From Candidatus Thiosymbion ectosymbiont of Catanema sp. Cochon2018 (GTDB lineage Bacteria > Pseudomonadota > Gammaproteobacteria > Chromatiales > Chromatiaceae): a stretch of 64,000 nt of DNA. Below are positions 52,216 through 61,500 of this stretch, one piece after another (the stretch's first letter is position 1; each line of letters opens with the position of its first letter). The stretch covers positions 738,888-802,887 of the forward strand of contig WYCW01000001.1 in assembly GCA_011392765.1 (NCBI GenBank), read 5' to 3'. The position numbers and the translations under genes were made by a program. A model generated the notes under the pieces. It saw only the letters and a list, made by a program, of their open reading frames with translations. It ran no database searches and was not told where the DNA came from.

Positions 52216-52503
52216 ATGGGAAATACCCCCTCCGCTGGAACGCAGACCAAGCCCCGCCTGCTCGACCAAGTGCGGGACAAAATCCGTTTTAAGCACTACA
52301 GCATCCGCACCGAGCAATCTCCGAGCAAGCCGATCTGGATTGATCTTGTTACCCTATTTTACAGCATCCGCACCGAGCAAGCCTATCCGGATTGGATTCG
52401 CCGCTTTATCTTGTTTCACGCCAAGCGTCATCCCGCAGAGATGGGGCAGAAAGGGGCCAAGCTCAATGCTCTGAGGTCGTCAACCCTCAAGAGTGAGCGG
52501 TAA
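52216..52503 (+). pseudogene. intI: truncated integron integrase
   Basis: [20 protein letters not shown] with [14 protein letters not shown] and [20 protein letters not shown] is the N-terminal SAM-like domain of integron-type tyrosine recombinases. Between the two parts a 63-bp in-frame duplication repeats YSIRTEQ (bases 52297-52317 and 52360-52380). After PAEMG (~52445) homology is lost, and the catalytic domain with its Arg-His-Arg-Tyr residues is absent. The gene points away from the cassettes, as intI does in integrons. Confidence 0.78.
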
Positions 52504-52742
52504 ATACCGCAAAATTGGTCTTTGAGCCCAACAATGCGAATGCGCTTGTCATTGAGCCATTTTGCTTTGCAGGGATTCCCATTTTCCAGCCCGACAGCAA
52601 TCGTGAAAACATTGGTCGGAGCAGGGCATCCATCCCGGAAAGCAACGACCTCGACCATCTCAAAATGATCAAAAAGCCCAACGGTTCCCGGCGAAGAAAG
52701 CAGATCAAACTGTGACAAAAATTCAGCGCTTTGGTCCGCCAT
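52428..52742 (-). CDS. doubtful ORF overlapping the integrase remnant
   Basis: A 104-codon frame ([60 protein letters not shown]) covers the sequence that replaced the integrase C-terminus, ending inside the remnant. It could be a gene fragment brought in by the disrupting event or the antisense of one. I do not recognise it. Confidence 0.25.
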   Translation of the reverse strand: MADQSAEFLSQFDLLSSPGTVGLFDHFEMVEVVAFRDGCPAPTNVFTIAVGLENGNPCKAKWLNDKRIRIVGLKDQFCGIYRSLLRVDDLRALSLAPFCPISAG

Positions 52743-53226
52743 TCTAATCAGCTACCTCAATTTGGTATGAACCAACTTTCGGATACTCTAGTGCAGCATA
52801 GTAAAAATCCAGAGACCATTTCCTTACGATCAGGCGGTCAACAACTTGCCGGCACAAGTCCAAATTACAATTAGAACCACGGAGGCAGACACGAATAAAC
52901 ACGGATTATGATCCGTGTTTATCCGTGTCCATCCGTGGTTCTTCTACAAGCTCAATTAACAAACGGCTTTAGGATTTCTACTACGCTGCACTAGTCGCCG
53001 AAAGTGTATGCCATTCGTTGCCAATATCTTCAATTGGCCGCATCGACCCTCTACCGATGGAATAGCCTGCCTCTGCTTCGGAAAAGCCAAGGCCAAGGCC
53101 AGGATACAGCCGTCGGAAATGAAAGCGCCGTCGCCGCGATGCGGATGGAACCCCGTACCGGCCCGGTCCCCGGCAACTGCCGAAGATAATGCACGCCGCT
53201 CAGGTCCGATCAGGCCGCACCGCTTT
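52743..53226. repeat. repeat-filled intergenic region
   Basis: Contains the ACCACGGAGGCAGACACGAA palindrome (52874-52943) shared with 24260-24328, and TTCTACTACGCTGCACTAG (52977-52995), which resembles the sequence before the family E element at 24158 but without the element. The rest (53000-53226) resembles family D interior sequence. ORFs here look random. Confidence 0.45.
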
Positions 53227-53258
53227 GCCGCCGCACTCCAAATTTGGAGTGCGGCGGC
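53227..53258. terminator. perfect 16-bp palindrome followed by a T run
   Basis: GCCGCCGCACTCCAAA is directly followed by TTTGGAGTGCGGCGGC and then AGCTTTTT. The stem is GC-rich and the plus strand ends in T residues, like a Rho-independent terminator, but it is also related to family D inner sequence, so it may be only a repeat relic. Confidence 0.4.
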
Positions 53259-53604
53259 AGCTTTTTATCCCGGTACTTACCGCAATCCACGGAGCTTGGT
53301 GTGACTGAAGCATCGGCCGAACGGCACCTCCCCGCCGCCGCTTTGGATTCGGGCGGCTCAATGGCCTCTGAATTTATTCAGAGCTTCGTGGCTTCTCGAT
53401 GCGGTTTGTTGCCTGCCTGTGCGTACCCGCACGCAGACAGGTGCGGACACGTACAGACAGGCGCGGGCAGGCGCTCACCACTTCCTACGGCTCTGACGAT
53501 GGGCACGCTTCGCTTCGTGCATCCTACCAAGCTGCCGCGGTTCGGGACCTCCGCGGGGCGGCCCAACCCTAGGACCCTCCTGATGGGCGCTTGCTTTGCC
53601 CATC

Positions 53605-56600
53605 CTACGGGCCATCCGGTTCCCGGCTGCTTTCGGCCTCCCACAGCTTGGTCCCATCCTCGCCCGCCGAGGCCAGGATTCGTCCATCGGGAGAGAAGGC
53701 CACGGAGCTAACCCACCTGGTATGGCCCTGGAGGGTGGCGCGTAGCTGGCCGGCCTCGGGATCCCACAGCTTGATGGTCCCGTCCGCGCTCGCCGAGGCC
53801 AGGGTACGACCGTCGGGAGCGAACGCCACGGAGTCAACCGTGTCGGTGTGGCCTTGAAGGGTGGAGTGTAGCTGGCCGGTCTTGGTATCCCACAGCCTGA
53901 TGGTGTTGTCCCTGCTTGCCGAGGCCAGGCTAAGGCCGTCGGGAGCGAACGCCACGGACTCAACCACGCCGATGTGGCCCTGGAGGGTGGCGCGCAACTG
54001 ACCGGCCTCGACATCCCACAGCTTGATGGTCCCGTCCAGGCTCGCCGAGGCCAGGTTAAGGCCGTCGGGAGCGAGCGCCACGGAGTCAACCGTGTCGGTG
54101 TGGCCTTGAAGGGTGGAGTGTAACTGGCCGGTCTTGGTATCCCACAGCCTGACGGTGTCGTCATGGCTCGCCGAGGCCAGGATATGGCCGTCGGGATCGA
54201 AGGCCATGGAAATAACCGTTCCGGTGTGGCCCTGGAGGATAATGCGCGTTCGGCCAGTCTCAATATCCCACAGCCTGATGGTTTCATCCACGCCCCCCGA
54301 GGCCAGGGTACGACCGTCGAGCGCGAAAGCCACGGAGCGAACCCCCTCAATGTGGCCCCGGAGAGTGGCGTGTTCCTGACCGGTCTCGACACCCCACAGC
54401 TTGATGGTCCCGTCGCTGCTCGCCGAGGCCAAGATCCGGCCGTCGGGAGCGAAATCCATAGAGAGAACCGGGCGGGTGTGGCCTTGGAAGCTGGCCCGTA
54501 GCTGGCCGGTCTCGGCATCCCATAGTCTGACGGTCCTGTCCCAACCCGCCGAGGCCAGGCTAAGACCGTCGGGAGCGAATGCCACGGAGATAACCCCATC
54601 GGTGTGACCGTAGAGGGTGGCGTGTAGCTGGCCGGTCTCGACATCCCATAGCTTGATGGTCCCGTCATAGCTCGCCGAGGCCAGACTAAGACCGTCGGAA
54701 GCGAAATCTACGAAGTCAACCCCATTGGTGTGGCCCTGGAGGGTGGCGCGCAGCTGACCGGTCTCGACATCCCACAGCCTGATGCCGTCCCCGCCCGCCG
54801 AGGCCAGGCTACGGCCGTCGGGGCTGAAAGCTATGGACGTAACCCCGTCGGTATGGCCCTGGAGAGTGACATTATCTGGTTTGCACAGACGATAGAAGAA
54901 TCGCCAGGTAAAATCGCGCAGATCGATCAGGCACTGGTCAGGGTCGTTCAACAGGCCCAGGGCCCGATCCGGATACTGCCGCCACAGATCCGAAACTCGC
55001 GCTAGTTGGCTGTTAAAGGTGCCTCTTTGCAGTAACCAGGCTCGCTCTTCGGCCTGTAATTGTGCCTCGTGTGCCTTCATCGCCTGGTCTTCGGCGATTG
55101 CCTGTTGCTGGTTGGCACGCTCCGTTTGTTCACGCGCTAACGTCGCTTGGTTCTCCGCCCGGTCCCATTGCCAGAACGCAAAGAGGGCAGTCCCGACCGC
55201 GATCAGGAGTCCAGCGGCCATGCTCGCAAACAGATTCCGGCGGCGTCGTTCTCGTGCCTGTTGCTCGCGTGTGCATTCGACCAGACCGGCCTGGATGAAA
55301 TTCCGTTCGGCGGCGTTGATCTCCTCGGGCCGCTCGTGCAGCCAGTGTTCGGCCTCGGTAAGGACCGCGCCCCGGAGCAGGGAACCTGGGTCCTTCTCTA
55401 CCTGGTCCCATTGGGCCTGGGCCTGATCTAGCCGCTGGCGCCAGAGCAGGAATTCCCGGTCTTGGTTGAGCCAGCCGCGCAGTCGCTCCCAATTGCGGAT
55501 CAATGCCTCGTGGGCTATCTCGACACCGGGGCCTTGCCCGGATGCGTCCACCGTTTGTTGGTCGGTGGTCGGATCATCCGCCTTCGGCCCGCTCTCGGCA
55601 GCTTCGAGGCTCGGGTCATCGCTACTGGTGACCAGCAGTCTGGCCTTGGTCAAGTCACGCACGATGGACTCCGCGCCTGGCTCCAGCTCCGCGAGCCGGG
55701 CCCGGCGGCGGGTGTCCTGATTGCCTTCTTCCGGGGCCGCGGCCCGTACCAACCGGGTGAAGAGCCGCCGGGCGATTTCCCGTTGCTCTGATGAGAGCTG
55801 CCCATACTCGGATTCCGCGCGGGTGGCGATCGATCCGGTGACGCCGCCGCTGGTCCGGTAGGCGGCGTGGGTCATCAGATCGCCCTGCCGCTGGTCCCAG
55901 AGCCCGGTGAGGGCAAATTCCAGCAGGGGCAGATTGCCGGGCTGGTCGGCTACATCGCCGAGAATCTGGTCCTCCAGGCCAGGCTCGAAATGCAGGCCGA
56001 CCTGGACGGCGGGCTCCCGGATGCTGCGCGCTAGCTCGTCCCGGGTCATGGGACCCAGATTGACGGTTCCCCCTTGCTCGATCCGGTCAGCGAACGCCCG
56101 GCTGAGCTCCAGGACATGGCCGTAGAAATCCGCCCGCAAGGTGACTACCAGCGTGAGCGGGGCGCGTTCGAGGGCCCCTAGCAGCCGTGCGAGGAAGGAG
56201 CCTCGGTGATCGGCCGGGGTGGTGGTGAAAAGCTCCTCGAACTGGTCGGCCACCAGCAGCAGGCGATCGGTGCCCGCGGTCTCCTTCAGGAACCGCTCGA
56301 CGATGGATTCCAGATAGGCGTCGCCCCCGGTCAGGGCCTTGCCGAGCTTGGTGGCCTGGATCTCCTGGTCGGTCTTGCCCAGGTCGGGTTCGAGCAGCGG
56401 CAACAGGGCACCGGCCAGGCGGTGATCGGGGCGCTCGCCGGGGGTGAAGATGGCCGCATCCCAGGTCGGATTCGGCGGCCTTTGCCGGCGCAACTTGGGT
56501 AACAGACCGGCCTGGACCAGAGAGGATTTGCCGCTGCCCGAGGGACCGACTACAGCGACCAGATTACGGCCGAGCACGGCCTCGACCAGCCGCTCCGTAA

Positions 56601-57159
56601 ATGCCTCGCGGCCACGGAAGAAGGCGGCGTCCTGCTCGCGGAAGACCTCCAAGCCGCGATAGGGGCAGACATCGACGCGAGAATCGCTCGGTCGGTGCCC
56701 GCTATCTTCGCCGCGGATGGCGCGGACGATACCGGCGAGTTCATGAGGATCCGAAAGGTCCCGGCGCAGATCGACCCAGGTGTTGAGAAACAGGAACCCG
56801 ACGGTCGGATCGGCGCCGGGGAGCAGGACGGGGATGACCGGAAAGGCCCCGCCGGTCCCCTCCTCCCGGACCTGGTGATCCAGGGCGAAGCCCATCTCCC
56901 GCCGCTGCCAGCGCCCCAGGCCGTGGGGGCCTAAAAAAACCGCGACCGCCGCGGCCTGGGTCAAGGCCCGCTCCAGTGCCTCGGGCCAGGGCAGACCCTT
57001 GATCAGATGCTCACGGTCGAGAAAGCTGGAGATGCCACGTGCGCGCAACTGCTCGCGCACGGCCGCCACCTGGTCATGATCACGGGAGTTGTAGCTGATG
57101 AAGACCTGGGGTGCGTCCTGAGTCGGCGCTGGGGTCCGATCGGTCGGTGACGGAGGCAT
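53605..57159 (-). CDS. TIR-STAND-WD40 repeat protein
   Basis: 1184 residues. Residues ~18-150 are a TIR domain (QVFISYNSRDHDQVAAVREQ; RWQRREMGFAL supplies a candidate catalytic glutamate). The NTPase has Walker A VVGPSGSGKSSLVQAG (~205) and Walker B LLLVADQFEELF. A membrane segment lies near 650 (SMAAGLLIAVGTALFAFW), followed by a coiled region. Residues ~764-1184 are ten WD40 repeats of 42 residues. Such proteins are proposed signalling or antiphage ATPases; the TIR may cleave NAD. Several WD40 repeats are nearly identical at DNA level. No partner gene is evident. Confidence 0.88.
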   Translation of the reverse strand: MPPSPTDRTPAPTQDAPQVFISYNSRDHDQVAAVREQLRARGISSFLDREHLIKGLPWPEALERALTQAAAVAVFLGPHGLGRWQRREMGFALDHQVREEGTGGAFPVIPVLLPGADPTVGFLFLNTWVDLRRDLSDPHELAGIVRAIRGEDSGHRPSDSRVDVCPYRGLEVFREQDAAFFRGREAFTERLVEAVLGRNLVAVVGPSGSGKSSLVQAGLLPKLRRQRPPNPTWDAAIFTPGERPDHRLAGALLPLLEPDLGKTDQEIQATKLGKALTGGDAYLESIVERFLKETAGTDRLLLVADQFEELFTTTPADHRGSFLARLLGALERAPLTLVVTLRADFYGHVLELSRAFADRIEQGGTVNLGPMTRDELARSIREPAVQVGLHFEPGLEDQILGDVADQPGNLPLLEFALTGLWDQRQGDLMTHAAYRTSGGVTGSIATRAESEYGQLSSEQREIARRLFTRLVRAAAPEEGNQDTRRRARLAELEPGAESIVRDLTKARLLVTSSDDPSLEAAESGPKADDPTTDQQTVDASGQGPGVEIAHEALIRNWERLRGWLNQDREFLLWRQRLDQAQAQWDQVEKDPGSLLRGAVLTEAEHWLHERPEEINAAERNFIQAGLVECTREQQARERRRRNLFASMAAGLLIAVGTALFAFWQWDRAENQATLAREQTERANQQQAIAEDQAMKAHEAQLQAEERAWLLQRGTFNSQLARVSDLWRQYPDRALGLLNDPDQCLIDLRDFTWRFFYRLCKPDNVTLQGHTDGVTSIAFSPDGRSLASAGGDGIRLWDVETGQLRATLQGHTNGVDFVDFASDGLSLASASYDGTIKLWDVETGQLHATLYGHTDGVISVAFAPDGLSLASAGWDRTVRLWDAETGQLRASFQGHTRPVLSMDFAPDGRILASASSDGTIKLWGVETGQEHATLRGHIEGVRSVAFALDGRTLASGGVDETIRLWDIETGRTRIILQGHTGTVISMAFDPDGHILASASHDDTVRLWDTKTGQLHSTLQGHTDTVDSVALAPDGLNLASASLDGTIKLWDVEAGQLRATLQGHIGVVESVAFAPDGLSLASASRDNTIRLWDTKTGQLHSTLQGHTDTVDSVAFAPDGRTLASASADGTIKLWDPEAGQLRATLQGHTRWVSSVAFSPDGRILASAGEDGTKLWEAESSREPDGP

Positions 57160-57253
57160 GGTGGCCTATTCCGGTTGGTTTCCCCGCGACATGCCTTAAG
57201 CCTAACACCCTGGCCGGCCGCTCGAAAACCGCGGGGTAAGCCCTGAGATCGAT

Positions 57254-57343
57254 CTATTTGCGCCCGTGTGAAGCCGACTCCCAAGCAACAATCACCATGG
57301 CGGTGACCAAGGCAGCGAGGGCGACAATGACAAACCATTCCAT
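57254..57343 (-). CDS. tiny single-span membrane peptide
   Basis: Encodes 29 residues: MEWFVIVALAALVTAMVIVA then WESASHGRK. The layout matches the 7749-7889 peptide (MEW start, one span, basic tail). It lies upstream of the VOC gene on the same strand. Could be chance; the similarity between the two raises it above noise. Confidence 0.35.
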   Translation of the reverse strand: MEWFVIVALAALVTAMVIVAWESASHGRK

Positions 57344-57349
57344 CAGCCC

Positions 57350-57391
57350 GTAGGTTGGGCAAAGCCGCCAGGGACGGCGGTGTGCCCAACA
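57350..57391. repeat. GTAGGTTGGGCAAAG palindrome
   Basis: GTAGGTTGGGCAAAGCCGCC is mirrored by GGCGGTGTGCCCAACAC. Copy of the palindrome at 37426. It may end transcription of the VOC gene. Confidence 0.45.
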
Positions 57392-57401
57392 CTATTAGCT
57401 A

Positions 57402-57872
57402 CTACCTCTCGAAAAAGGCCTTTGCACGCACTTCGATTTCTTCGGGCGTAAGGTCTTCTTTGTGGGTGGAGAGGAACCAGAGATGTCCAAAGGGGTCTTC
57501 GAGGCTACCGCTCCGATCGCCGTAAAATCGATCTTCCAGCGGCTCGATGATCTTGGCACCGGCCTCGGTGGCCTGCGCAAACAGGGCATCGACGTCTTGG
57601 ACGTACAAATGCAGGCCGACCGTCGAGCCCCCCAGTGCGTGGGGATTACGAAAGGCCCCCTTCTCACAAGGATCCGCCAACATGATGGATGAATCTCCGA
57701 TCTTGATTTCGGCATGTCCTATCTTTCCGGTCTCTTCATTCGGCATAGGCATACGGAACAGTTCTACGGCGCCGAATGCCCGCCGGTAAAAATCGATCGC
57801 CTCGGCGGCGCCTTGAATACTCAGGTAGGGGGTTATACTGTGGTAGCCATCAGGAATCGGTTTTGCTGTCAT
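57402..57872 (-). CDS. VOC (glyoxalase/PhnB-like) protein
   Basis: Encodes 156 residues. ITPYLSIQGAAEAIDFYRRA with FGAVELFRM opens the first beta-alpha-beta unit, and LEDRFYGDRSGSLEDPFGHL then WFLSTH closes the second, as in PhnB-like members of the VOC superfamily. Binding or catalytic role unknown; resistance-type functions cannot be claimed. Confidence 0.88.
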   Translation of the reverse strand: MTAKPIPDGYHSITPYLSIQGAAEAIDFYRRAFGAVELFRMPMPNEETGKIGHAEIKIGDSSIMLADPCEKGAFRNPHALGGSTVGLHLYVQDVDALFAQATEAGAKIIEPLEDRFYGDRSGSLEDPFGHLWFLSTHKEDLTPEEIEVRAKAFFER

Positions 57873-58531
57873 GGATCTTCTCCGTTGGATTAGCGGAGCG
57901 AATGATTATTCGCCATCATCCAGTTGTCAGGGGACAGTTATCAGTTGTCAGAGGTAAGTTTGATAACTGCCCTCTGATAACTGAACACTGTCCCTTGACA
58001 ACTACGGGTTAATAGAACCACGAAAGGACACGAACCTTCATGCCTGTCCTTTCGTGACCTTCACACCCTATTGGCAGATTAGGTTCATGCGCATATTAAG
58101 CGATTGCCTCATGTCGGACAACTCGAATGAGTCAAGTTTGTTCCCTATACAAAAACTCACGTCTCCTCACGCAGCACTCGGGGGTGTTGTGTCCATTGCT
58201 TTTATCCGCAGATTACGCAGATTCTCGCAGATTAAGAACACAAGTAATCTGCGAAAATCTGCGTAATCTGTGGATAACCAGTTTGTGCACGACACAAAAG
58301 ATTCACGTCTCGTCGGTCTGAAGCGATGCCTCGCTAGATCCTGAGGTCCCACCCAGGATGACGGCGGAGTGGGGTTCGGCGCTTTGTTCTCGGGCTCCTG
58401 CGTTGCGGTCGGCAACCAAACCTGTCATTCCGGCTGAGATGCCGAGATGCGGTCGGTATGAATAGGAATTACAAAGAAACACGGATCAAAATTCGTGTTC
58501 ATTCGTGGTTCCCCGATGCGGTTCGCTGTGT
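57873..58531. repeat. repeat-rich intergenic region
   Basis: A palindrome at about 57926-58006 (CAGTTATCAGTTGTCAGAGG against CCTCTGATAACTG), then a family E-like block from 58130 (GAGTCAAGTTTGTTC) through the ATCCGCAGATTACGCAGATT palindrome (58207-58275) to a CTAG at 58334-58337. No gene seen. Confidence 0.5.
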
Positions 58532-61500
58532 TCACCACCCGCGCCCGACCCGCCGGTGTCTCATGCCATTCCTTCCCTTCCGCTCCCGGGTCAGGAGTTG
58601 TCGGTACTGCCGTTCTTCGTCGGCGCGCAGGGTGACAAGAAACCGGATCTCACCGCTGATCCGGGCGGCCACGGGGATGCCTTGGCGGTACAGGACTCGG
58701 TTGCCGAGGATGGCGGCGACGCGCTCTCCGGGGGTAAGGATGCCGGTGAGGTTGACCGGGTCCGTGGCGCTGACGATGACCAGGGACTCGGGACCCGCCT
58801 CGCGATAACGGCGCAAGGCGGCGACGGCCTCCGGGTGGGCGAATTGCTCGCCGCTGAAGCCGGTGACGAAGCGTCCGCCGCGTACTTCGCCACGGGCTTC
58901 CAGGCGCCAGTAGGCACGCAGCAGATCCCGCCAGGGCGGCAGACCTCTTTCACGGCCCAGGATGCGCCGGAATACCAGGCCGTAGCGTCGGATCAGTTGG
59001 TGCGCCAGTTCTTCCAGGCGGGCGCTTTGGGTCGCCGGGGATGGAGGTTCGACCTCGGCACCTGTGGATAGAGCGTCCCAGCGCCCGGCCCGGTCGATGG
59101 GGTCGAGGGAGCCACTGACGCGTCGGCGGCGCGTACCGACACTGCTTGCCGCCGGTGCGATCAGGGCGCGCAGGCCGGCGAAGCCGTCGGCAGTGACCCG
59201 ACCGGCGGCTACCAACTCGCCGAGGGCGGTTGCGACTTCGGTGCGCAACAGGCCGCTATCTCTCACCAGGTCGGCGAAGAAGCGGGCGCCGCGGGTTTGG
59301 AGCAGGTCCAGCAACAGATTGGCGCGGGACGAGAGCCCGTTTTTTTCCACTTTTTCCACTGTATCCTCCACCGGCCCGTCCGCTCGCCACAGGGAGACTG
59401 TCTCGCGGCGCAGAATGGCGATGGGAGTGGTGCGTATCGGGGTCTTGCCCCCCTGGCCCGGGTATAGTCTGAGCCAGGTGTAGCGGCCGCTGACGGTCAG
59501 GTTGTCGAGCAGGTCCGGGGTGTAGGCGGCAACGCGGGCGGGCAGGATTTCGGCCTCCCAGCCGACGGCGGGGATGCTGAAGCCGGCGAGCCGGTCGAGG
59601 ACGGAGACGGTGCCTTCGCTGCCCTCCACCCGGTCGCCGGAGAGGCCCTGCCAGTGCAGCAAAAAACGCATGTAGGCCGCCGGGCTGACGGGGGCGATTT
59701 CCTTGCGCAGTCCCTCTACCGTATAGCGGTTGATCCGCGCCAGCAGTCGGCGCTCGCACCATTGCTCGCCGGGCAGGTCCGGGTCGAAGTGCCCGCGCAC
59801 GGCGAAGCCTTCGTTTTCCAGCGCCGCCAGGGCTTGCTCCACTTGGCTCACGGGCAAGGCCAACGGGCGGGCGAGGTCCGTGGCCCGGACTGGTCCCAGG
59901 CATTCTAGGCGACTGCGGACGAGCTCGAGAAGGGCACTGTCCCGGTCCGCAGGGGGAGGGATATGCGAGGGGACGCCGGCGGTGACGGCCGGATCGACGG
60001 AGGTTACAGCGGCCAGCTCCGGCAGCCGCTCGGTGGCGCAGAGGATGACGGCACCATTCGGTATTTCCAGACGCACCGCACGCCGCTCCGCGGCAAGGGG
60101 GGCCAAAAAACCCGTACCGGCGCCCAGCTCGTCCCAGGTCAGGAATCCGGCCAGCAACAAGGCGTCGTGGAGCTCGTCCGGATCAGTAATACTCGGCCAG
60201 GCCTGCTCGCGTACTCGGGCCACGGAGACTGGGTCCGGACGGGCAAGCCGTGCGGCCTGCTCGCTATCGACCAGGCTCCGAGTGCGGATGGCCCGGGTGC
60301 GACGCTCTTCGGCGGGGGTGTCGTCGAGAAAGGCGTAGGGACGCGCGCCGATGACCTCTTCGGCCAGAGGCGAGGGAGCAGCCAGGTCGCGGGCGATCAC
60401 CTCGACCGCACCGGATTCGATGTGTCCCAAAAGGCGTTCCAGGCCCGAGACATCCATGACCTCGGTGAGGCAGTCCGCCAGAGTCTGGTCGACCAGCGGG
60501 TGGTCCGGTATTTCGCGCTCGCCCTGGATGTTTTCGAGGCACGCGAGTTGGTCGGGAAAGATAAGCGCGCCCAGGTCCTCGGCCGCGGAGCGTTGGAGCT
60601 GCGGCGGCACCTTGTTACTGCCGTAGTGGCGCCGGACCGCCAGGGCGGTGGTGGCATTCCAGCGCCAGTGGGTGCTAAATAAAGGGACGTCGAGTAGGGC
60701 CTGGGTCAGCACTCGACGCACGGTGGCGCTGGTAAGGAAGTGTTTGACGTCTTCTAGGGCAAAGCTGTGCACGGCGCCCAGGGAGAGGATGATGCAGTCG
60801 TCCAGCGCCGCGGCCTGGAGCTCGAAATTGAAGGTGCGGCAGAACCGCTTCCTCAGGGCCAGTCCCCAGGCGCGATTGAGGCGTGAGCCGTAGGGCGAGT
60901 GCACCACCAGGTGCATATCGCCGACTTCGTCGAAGAAGCGTTCGAGGACGATATGGTCCTGGGTGGGCAGCAGGCCCAGCGCGGCCTGGGCGTCCCCGTA
61001 ATAGGCCAGCAATTGGTCGGCCGCCGCGGGTTTTAAGCCGTAGGCGTCCAGGAGCCAGGTCCGGGCCTGGTCAACCCCCGCCTCCAGCCGCTCCGCGATC
61101 CCGGCGCGCAGCTCGGAGACGTCCGCCGAGAGCAGGTCTTCGCGCCCCGGCGCCTCGCCGAACCAGAAGGGGATGTTGGGCGGTTGGCCTTTGGCATCTT
61201 CCACCAGCACCCGACCCGATTGTATCCGCAGGATGCGGTAGCTGGTATTGCCGAGTTGGAAGATGTCGCCGGCCAGGCTCTCGAAGGCGAAGTCTTCGTT
61301 CAGGGTACCGATGCGCATGCCTTCGGGCATCAAAAGGACGTCATAGTCGAACTGATCGGGGATGACGCCGCCGTTGGTGATGGCGGTCAGGCGCGCGCCC
61401 TTTCTCCCACGCAACCGGCCGTTGATCCGGTCGCGGTGGAGATAGGCGGCACGCCTCCCGACCCGCGTGGAAAAACCGTCGGCGAGCATCGTGAGGACCT

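Noticed and set aside
53004..53711. Overlapping plus-strand ORFs of 60-155 codons
   Set aside because: They run through repeat blocks shared with 35.1-35.4 kb and family D sequence and have no protein-like conservation.
53605..54870. Regular 126-bp repeats resembling a satellite or CRISPR-like array
   Set aside because: The period is explained by WD40 units of one long ORF; there are no unique spacers.
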